Positions 1 through 4,031 of a stretch of 7,913 nt of DNA are shown one piece after another; within the stretch, counting starts at the first letter, position 1; every line of letters starts with the position of its first letter. The DNA comes from JAZKAD01 sp040389305 (lineage in GTDB: Bacteria; Pseudomonadota; Alphaproteobacteria; Rickettsiales; Rickettsiaceae), in assembly GCA_040389305.1 (NCBI GenBank), contig JAZKAD010000044.1, forward strand, positions 1-7,913, in the 5' to 3' direction. The notes under the pieces are model-generated. The model saw nothing but the letters and a program-made list of their open reading frames with translations, had not been told where the DNA came from and searched no databases. Both the position numbers and the translations under genes were made by a program.

Positions 1-209
1 GATGATTCCCCTAGAACTTCACCTAGAAATTCCTCATAATCCGCTTGCTCCATCTCTTCTGTATATTCACTAGCTTGAAGATCGCGATCATCTTCCTCCC
101 CTCTCGCAGTTCTTCCATCATCTCCGGCGGATACTCCGGCTTCTACCGCAGCTACTCCAGTGTAGATGGTTTCTCTTTCTTTAAGATTCATCATCGTGTA
201 TTTTATCAT
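1..209 (-). CDS. Partial hypothetical acidic protein, 5' end only, runs off left edge
   Basis: The complement is open from an in-frame TAA just upstream of position 209 to the window edge. Candidate starts are ATG at 209 (MIKYTMMNLKERETIYTG...) and a tandem ATG ATG at 194/191. Neither has a clear Shine-Dalgarno, so the start is uncertain and the longer form is given. The roughly 69 visible residues are strongly acidic (GEEDDRD, EYTEEMEQADYEE, FLGEVLGES), with no signal peptide, membrane segment or motif I recognise. It is divergent from the DUF2608 gene and would share the spacer 210-349 with it. I cannot assign a function. The opposite strand is also open here, but its translation is Ser/Phe/Ile-rich with no recognisable feature, so I prefer this strand. 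Confidence 0.45.
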   Translation of the reverse strand, partial: MIKYTMMNLKERETIYTGVAAVEAGVSAGDDGRTARGEEDDRDLQASEYTEEMEQADYEEFLGEVLGES

Positions 210-310
210 CTGCAACACTGTGTTTTGACTTGTTTATAAAATCAAATATACAGCGTTGCGCTAGATTATTGAACTGGTCGAGGTTTAAGATTAATTATAT
301 GTTACCTTGG

Positions 311-323
311 GCTGATAATCAGC
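311..323. promoter_or_regulatory. Perfect 6-bp inverted repeat around one base, candidate operator
   Basis: GCTGAT-A-ATCAGC is a perfect dyad with a single central base, ending 26 bp before the ATG at 350, in the spacer shared with the leftward gene. Its size and symmetry fit a dimeric regulator site; the loop is too short for an RNA hairpin. About 15 bp upstream is a loose promoter-like pair (TTGAAC at 269-274 and AATTAT at 293-298, spacing 18). Neither element is proven. Confidence 0.3.
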
Positions 324-349
324 GAATTAATTTTTAACTAGAGTGTGAT

Positions 350-1159
350 ATGAAGAAATTACTAAAATTTTTAGGGATATTTTTAATGTTTATAAAATCT
401 AATAGCGTTTTAGCTCAAGCAACTTCTATAGAGAAACAAGCCCATACTGCTACAGAAGTTTTGGAGTATGTGAAAGACCTCCCATCTGATGCAGTTATAT
501 TTTTAGATATCGATGATACCATTATAACTCCTAAATCTAAAGCTTTCAGAGCTGGAGCGCCTCATACGATAATCGATGCAATCAAGAAAGAGAAAGACTC
601 TTACCCAAATTATAAGGAANNNNNNNNNNTAGTAACGAGAGGGTATCCACTCAGGGTTACATCAAATTGGCCAAAGGTTTTAGAAAATCTGAAGGCAAAG
701 TATCGTGTCTATGCTCTGACTAAAATGGAGGTCGGTCAATGCGGAAATATCCCTTCCATGCAAAAATGGCGCTATGAGGAACTTAAGGGGCTAGGTATCG
801 AGTTTTCTTTAAATCCCTCACTACCTGATCAAGACGCAAATTTTTACAAAGGTATATTTATGACCGGTGATTTTTCAAAGGCAGATATACTTGAGAAGTA
901 TTCTCCATATTTCAAAACTAATACTATAGTTATGGTAGATGATCGCGCTGATTACATAAAAGAAATAAAAGAATTATGCGCAAGAAAGTCGATTAATTAT
1001 GTGGGAATTTTGTATTTAGGGATGAAAANNNNNNNNNNCTTCAACGATAAACCAGATGCTAAAGTTGTAGAGTTCCAAAAAGATTACCTGATTAAGAATA
1101 TGAAGTGGATTGAAGACGACGAAGCTGCTGCCATGATGAAGGAGGGCTTACCGAAGTAA
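350..1159 (+). CDS. Secreted DUF2608 family HAD-like protein, interrupted by two assembly gaps
   Basis: The product is about 269 residues, counting the two gaps at nominal size. It starts with a cleavable signal peptide: KK, a hydrophobic run LLKFLGIFLMFI, and likely cleavage after SVLA (residue 22). The mature part has the HAD phosphohydrolase signature: motif I DIDDT at residues 53-57, whose first Asp would be the nucleophile; a hydrophobic strand ending in Thr124 (YALT) as motif II; Lys177 or Lys167 as motif III candidates; and VDD at 196-198 as motif IV. This order, with the RxxYxxELKxLGI helix between, matches the DUF2608 family seen in Rickettsiales, Legionella and other intracellular bacteria. 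An acid-phosphatase-like role in the periplasm or outside the cell is plausible, but the substrate is unknown. The ATG has only a weak GAG-type Shine-Dalgarno. Runs of N at 620-629 and 1029-1038 hide unknown sequence, although the reading frame resumes after both. Confidence 0.85.
   Translation: MKKLLKFLGIFLMFIKSNSVLAQATSIEKQAHTATEVLEYVKDLPSDAVIFLDIDDTIITPKSKAFRAGAPHTIIDAIKKEKDSYPNYKEXXXXVTRGYPLRVTSNWPKVLENLKAKYRVYALTKMEVGQCGNIPSMQKWRYEELKGLGIEFSLNPSLPDQDANFYKGIFMTGDFSKADILEKYSPYFKTNTIVMVDDRADYIKEIKELCARKSINYVGILYLGMKXXXXFNDKPDAKVVEFQKDYLIKNMKWIEDDEAAAMMKEGLPK
620..629. other. Assembly gap of 10 N
   Basis: Exactly ten N lie inside the DUF2608 gene after codon 90. The true length is unknown; ten is a common placeholder. 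The same frame continues downstream with sensible family sequence (VTRGYPLRVTSNWP). Confidence 0.95.
1029..1038. other. Assembly gap of 10 N
   Basis: This is a second run of exactly ten N in the same gene, after LYLGMK and before FNDKPDAK. Two gaps 400 bp apart in one gene suggest local assembly trouble, for example a collapsed paralogue, or scaffolding across low coverage. Confidence 0.95.
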
Positions 1160-1166
1160 GGCCTAT

Positions 1167-1280
1167 ATGAGCATCTCATTTAAGCCTTTAAATAGAACTC
1201 ACTTTAAATGCTACGAGAAAGCTGGGTTCAAGGTGGTTAAGAAGCAAAAAGAGGTTATATGGATGCTCAAGGCGAAGTGA
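1167..1280 (+). pseudogene. 5'-truncated GNAT acetyltransferase remnant (C-terminal end only)
   Basis: The frame starting at this ATG reads PLNRTHFKCYEKAGFKVVKK and ends with VIWMLKAK and a TGA. This is the classic C-terminal signature of GNAT N-acetyltransferases: P-x-N-x-x-x-x-x-CYEKAGF, the helix and strand next to the acetyl-CoA site, followed by a short final strand. A complete GNAT domain needs about 110 more residues upstream. They are absent: the frame is closed by a TGA at 1137-1139, and the DUF2608 gene ends only 7 bp before. I therefore call it a decayed remnant, not a functional 37-residue gene. Its TGA forms a GTGA overlap with a possible GTG start of the next gene, suggesting the intact gene was once translationally coupled to it. 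Confidence 0.65.
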
Positions 1281-1828
1281 CAGTTATTCTTTACTTAATA
1301 GGAAAACCTGGCACTGGCAAATATTCAATTGCGAAGGAATTAGCAAAGACCGGATATACTATATGCGATAATCAATTAATTAATAACCCGATTTTTGCGC
1401 TGCTCAATTACGACGGCAAGTCTAACCTTTACATTCCAGAATTTGCCTGGGAGGCTATAGGAGAAATACGCAAAAAGATATTCGATTTTTTGGTAAAAAA
1501 GACGGAGGGTAGCTACATCCTTACGAATGTTTTGTATGAAGATGAAGGTGACAAGGAACTATTTCATGCAGTAGAAGATATGGCTTTACAAAGAGGCTCT
1601 ACGTTCATTCCTGTGAAGCTACTAATCTCCGAAGAAGAAAATATCAAACGGATTCAGAATATAGATAGAAGTCTTCGCTATAAATCAATAGATATTGAAG
1701 ATGCTAAGGACAAACGCTCTTTACTTGCTATTTCTCACCCGAGTTTACTAGAGCTTGATGTAAGCGAATTATCTGCGGAAAGCGCAGCAAATAGGATTAT
1801 AGCATGGAGCGGGGCATTACGAAAATGA
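1259..1828 (+). CDS. Small P-loop NTPase, kinase-like (AAA family ATPase type)
   Basis: The 189-residue cytoplasmic protein has an N-terminal strand VILYLI followed by a Walker A loop GKPGTGKYS at residues 15-23. The position after the catalytic Lys21 is Tyr and the Ser comes one residue later. The same shift (GK-L-T) occurs in a group of small AAA-type/nucleotide-kinase-like proteins that continue with AKELAK and a DNxLxxN segment, as here at 37-43. An Arg-rich stretch around residues 131-153 (R131, R137, R140, R153) resembles a kinase lid. The substrate is unknown. The ATG at 1259 has GAGG four bases upstream; an alternative GTG at 1277 would give 183 residues starting close to the usual family start. 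The gene overlaps the GNAT remnant and ends in an ATGA overlap with ygfZ, so it is probably in one operon with ygfZ. Confidence 0.7.
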   Translation: MDAQGEVTVILYLIGKPGTGKYSIAKELAKTGYTICDNQLINNPIFALLNYDGKSNLYIPEFAWEAIGEIRKKIFDFLVKKTEGSYILTNVLYEDEGDKELFHAVEDMALQRGSTFIPVKLLISEEENIKRIQNIDRSLRYKSIDIEDAKDKRSLLAISHPSLLELDVSELSAESAANRIIAWSGALRK

Positions 1829-2643
1829 TGCATTACCAGGTTTTAAACCGAGCAATTCTTAAAATTACCGGAGACGATGCTGCCAAATTTTTGCAAGGCA
1901 TCATAACCAATGATATATATTCTCAAGGCGCTATTTATGCGATGATGCTAGGTGCGAATGGCAGATATCTATTCGACTTTTTTATAACAAACTTAGATGG
2001 AGGATATTTCTTAGAGGCTGATATTGTGAATTTAGAAGAGCTCATTTCTAAGCTTAAACTATACATCATACGATCTAAAGTTAAGATAGAAGACGTAACA
2101 TCTAAGTACCAGATAGTTTACTCAAAAACTAGTCTGGAAGGGGCTTATATACTTCGCTCTTACCAAGACCCAAGATTTCGTAGAATGGGATTTAGAGCAA
2201 TTGTCTCTGGGCAGAGTCTTGTATCTACCTCTAATATATATTTCGAAGATAAATACTTATATGCTATTCCTGATGGGAATATTGATCTTATACATAATAA
2301 ATCTATGCCGCAGGAGTATGGAGCGGATCACCTAAATGCTATAAACTACAGCAAGGGATGCTATCTTGGACAAGAAGTAATTTGTAGAACAAAGACTCAA
2401 GGAGTGGTTAGAAAAAATATTTTTAAAATAACGGCAAATCAAGATTTAAGCCATATACCACAAGGCACGCCACTCCTTGCAGCTGATCACAAAATTGGCC
2501 TATTGTGTTCGGCTTACCACAACTTTGCTATATCTTTGCTTCGCATCGAAGATTACGAATTATACAAACAAATGCATTTGACTCTATCGGGGATTGCAAT
2601 TACTCTTGAAGTTCCAGAATGGATGGTTATCTCTAGGCTATAA
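1825..2643 (+). CDS. ygfZ: YgfZ/GcvT-like folate-binding protein, Fe-S cluster maintenance
   Basis: The 272-residue protein has the COG0354 layout. It opens with RAILKITGDDAAKFLQGIITNDI, followed by GANGRYLFDFFI near residue 43, the late segment MPQEYGADHLNAI, and the diagnostic KGCYLGQE at 177-184 with its invariant Cys179. YgfZ is a cytoplasmic tetrahydrofolate-dependent protein that supports synthesis or repair of certain Fe-S enzymes such as MiaB; it is related to GcvT but is not a glycine-cleavage enzyme. I chose ATG 1825 because it overlaps the stop of the P-loop gene (ATGA) and starts just before the conserved region. An in-frame ATG at 1804 would add seven residues lying wholly inside the upstream gene. 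The length is normal and there are no internal disruptions. The usual Arg-x-x-x-x-Gly segment after the signature is present as RTKTQG. Confidence 0.88.
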   Translation: MMHYQVLNRAILKITGDDAAKFLQGIITNDIYSQGAIYAMMLGANGRYLFDFFITNLDGGYFLEADIVNLEELISKLKLYIIRSKVKIEDVTSKYQIVYSKTSLEGAYILRSYQDPRFRRMGFRAIVSGQSLVSTSNIYFEDKYLYAIPDGNIDLIHNKSMPQEYGADHLNAINYSKGCYLGQEVICRTKTQGVVRKNIFKITANQDLSHIPQGTPLLAADHKIGLLCSAYHNFAISLLRIEDYELYKQMHLTLSGIAITLEVPEWMVISRL

Positions 2644-2735
2644 AGCCATGATGTTACTTACGCTAGAGAAGTTTTGTCATCGTATGTTCAAATCAGTAGA
2701 GATCCTTGTCTTGGTTCAAGAGAGATAAAAAGAGT
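2644..2735 (+). promoter_or_regulatory. Spacer before flbD with a possible sigma70-type promoter
   Basis: This short spacer separates ygfZ from flbD. TTGTCA at 2674-2679 matches the -35 consensus at five of six positions and lies 17 bp before TAGAGA (2697-2702), a poor -10. I see no sigma54 GG-N10-GC element and no full TTAA-N7-TTAA CtrA box. Read-through from the upstream operon is equally possible. Confidence 0.22.
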
Positions 2736-4010
2736 ATGCAATTACTTGTTATTGGTCAGATCGGTAGCGAAATGAAGGTCGCTATAGATATAGCACAAAA
2801 AAGGCAAGCTAGAGTGTTCTTTGCATCTAGTAATGAAGAAGCCCTTGATACATTACGAAGCGGCAAAGGAGCAGATTTAATCCTGATTGATGCCAAAAGC
2901 GATATAGCATCTTTGTGCAAAGCTTTGGCGCTAGAGCATATTAACGCACCTGTTGTAGCATATGGAGTAAGCTGCACTCCTAAAGAAGCCGTCGATGCTA
3001 TTAAAGCCGGAGCTAAAGAATTCATGCCTCTTCCGCCGGATGAAAAGCTCATAGCAGCTATTTTCACCGAAATAGCAGATGATGCAAGGCCAAGTATTTG
3101 TCATTCAGAATCGATGAAGTATGTTATGCATGTGGCGAGCAAAGTAGCTAAATCTGATGCAAATATTCTAATTACTGGAAAGTCAGGTACGGGCAAAGAA
3201 GTTCTCGCTAGTTATATACATATGAATAGCGCGAGAAGCAGTAAGCCGTTTGTGCGCGTTAACTGCGCTGCTATTCCAGAAAATTTAATTGAGTCTGAGC
3301 TTTTTGGTCATGAAAAAGGAGCCTTTACTGGGGCTATTGCAAGACGCATTGGGAAATTTGAAGAGTCAAGTGGTGGAACATTATTGCTTGACGAAATTAG
3401 TGAAATGGATATTCGTCTGCAATCAAAATTACTCCGCGCCATACAAGAGCAAGAGATTGATAGAGTTGGCGGTACGCAGCCCATCAAAGTAGATTTGCGA
3501 ATTATTGCCACTTCTAACCGAGACTTGCCAGAAGAGATACAAAAAGGAACCTTTAGAGAAGATTTGTATTTTCGTCTTAACATAATAAATATAGAACTTC
3601 CAAAACTCTCCGATCGTCGCGATGATATTGCAGATCTTAGTATGTTTTTTATAAAAAAATATTCCGAAAACAATAGGCTACCAATTAAACATTTATCAAG
3701 AGAAGCGTTAGAGGCGCTGCTTTCTCATTCTTGGCCCGGAAATATCAGGGAGCTAGAAAATGTTCTGCATCGCGCTGTGTTGTTATCAAGCGATAGGGAA
3801 ATTACAGCGTCTGATTTAATGCTTAATAAAAACACAAATCTAGGCTTTGCTGGAAAAAAACTTGCGGATGCTGAGCATGAGCTCATCGCGAAGACGGTAA
3901 GTCATTGTCTCGGAAATAATATGGCTGCTGCAAATATTTTAGGTATTTCAATAGCTACGCTTAAAGAAAAATTAGAATATTATTCGAATAAATCTGTGGC
4001 TTACAGGTAA
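2736..4010 (+). CDS. flbD: FlbD, sigma54-dependent flagellar transcriptional regulator
   Basis: The 424-residue cytoplasmic enhancer-binding protein has three parts. Residues 1-115 form a receiver-like domain that lacks the acidic pocket (LLVIGQIG instead of an E/D-D pair) and ends in KEFMPLPPD instead of a KP loop, as in Caulobacter FlbD. Next is an AAA+ domain with Walker A GKSGTGKE (148-155), the sigma54-contacting GAFTGA loop (195-200), Walker B GTLLLDE (214-220), FREDLYFRL (273-281) and WPGNIRELEN (333-342). Last is a Fis-type helix-turn-helix near 375-413 (GNNMAAANILGISIATLKEKL). In Caulobacter, FlbD activates late flagellar genes with sigma54, represses early ones, and is partnered by FliX. 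The ATG aligns with the family start (MRLLVVG type); an upstream TTG at 2706 would add ten residues. No flagellar structural gene or fliX is visible nearby. Confidence 0.9.
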   Translation: MQLLVIGQIGSEMKVAIDIAQKRQARVFFASSNEEALDTLRSGKGADLILIDAKSDIASLCKALALEHINAPVVAYGVSCTPKEAVDAIKAGAKEFMPLPPDEKLIAAIFTEIADDARPSICHSESMKYVMHVASKVAKSDANILITGKSGTGKEVLASYIHMNSARSSKPFVRVNCAAIPENLIESELFGHEKGAFTGAIARRIGKFEESSGGTLLLDEISEMDIRLQSKLLRAIQEQEIDRVGGTQPIKVDLRIIATSNRDLPEEIQKGTFREDLYFRLNIINIELPKLSDRRDDIADLSMFFIKKYSENNRLPIKHLSREALEALLSHSWPGNIRELENVLHRAVLLSSDREITASDLMLNKNTNLGFAGKKLADAEHELIAKTVSHCLGNNMAAANILGISIATLKEKLEYYSNKSVAYR

Positions 4011-4017
4011 TAAATAT

Positions 4018-4024
4018 AAAAGGA
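4018..4024 (+). promoter_or_regulatory. Strong Shine-Dalgarno AAAAGGA
   Basis: AAAAGGA lies seven bases before the ATG at 4032, inside the 21-bp gap after the flbD stop. It is the clearest plus-strand ribosome binding site in the window. It fixes the start of the next gene, and the lack of promoter space supports co-transcription with flbD. Confidence 0.7.
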
Positions 4025-4031
4025 CGCATAT

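Noticed and set aside
45..239. 64-codon plus-strand frame near the left edge
   Set aside because: It is antisense to an open, acidic leftward frame that runs off the edge and has more protein-like composition. It has no ribosome binding site or recognisable motif.
2706..2735. TTG start adding ten residues (MSWFKRDKKS) to FlbD
   Set aside because: The family start aligns with the ATG at 2736, and no clear Shine-Dalgarno supports the TTG. It cannot be fully excluded.
2756..3067. 103-codon minus-strand frame inside flbD
   Set aside because: Shadow of a strongly supported gene; the translation has no recognisable domain.
3289..3673. Overlapping plus (67 codons) and minus (121 codons) frames inside the FlbD AAA+ region
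   Set aside because: Both are shadows of the conserved GAFTGA/Walker B coding sequence.
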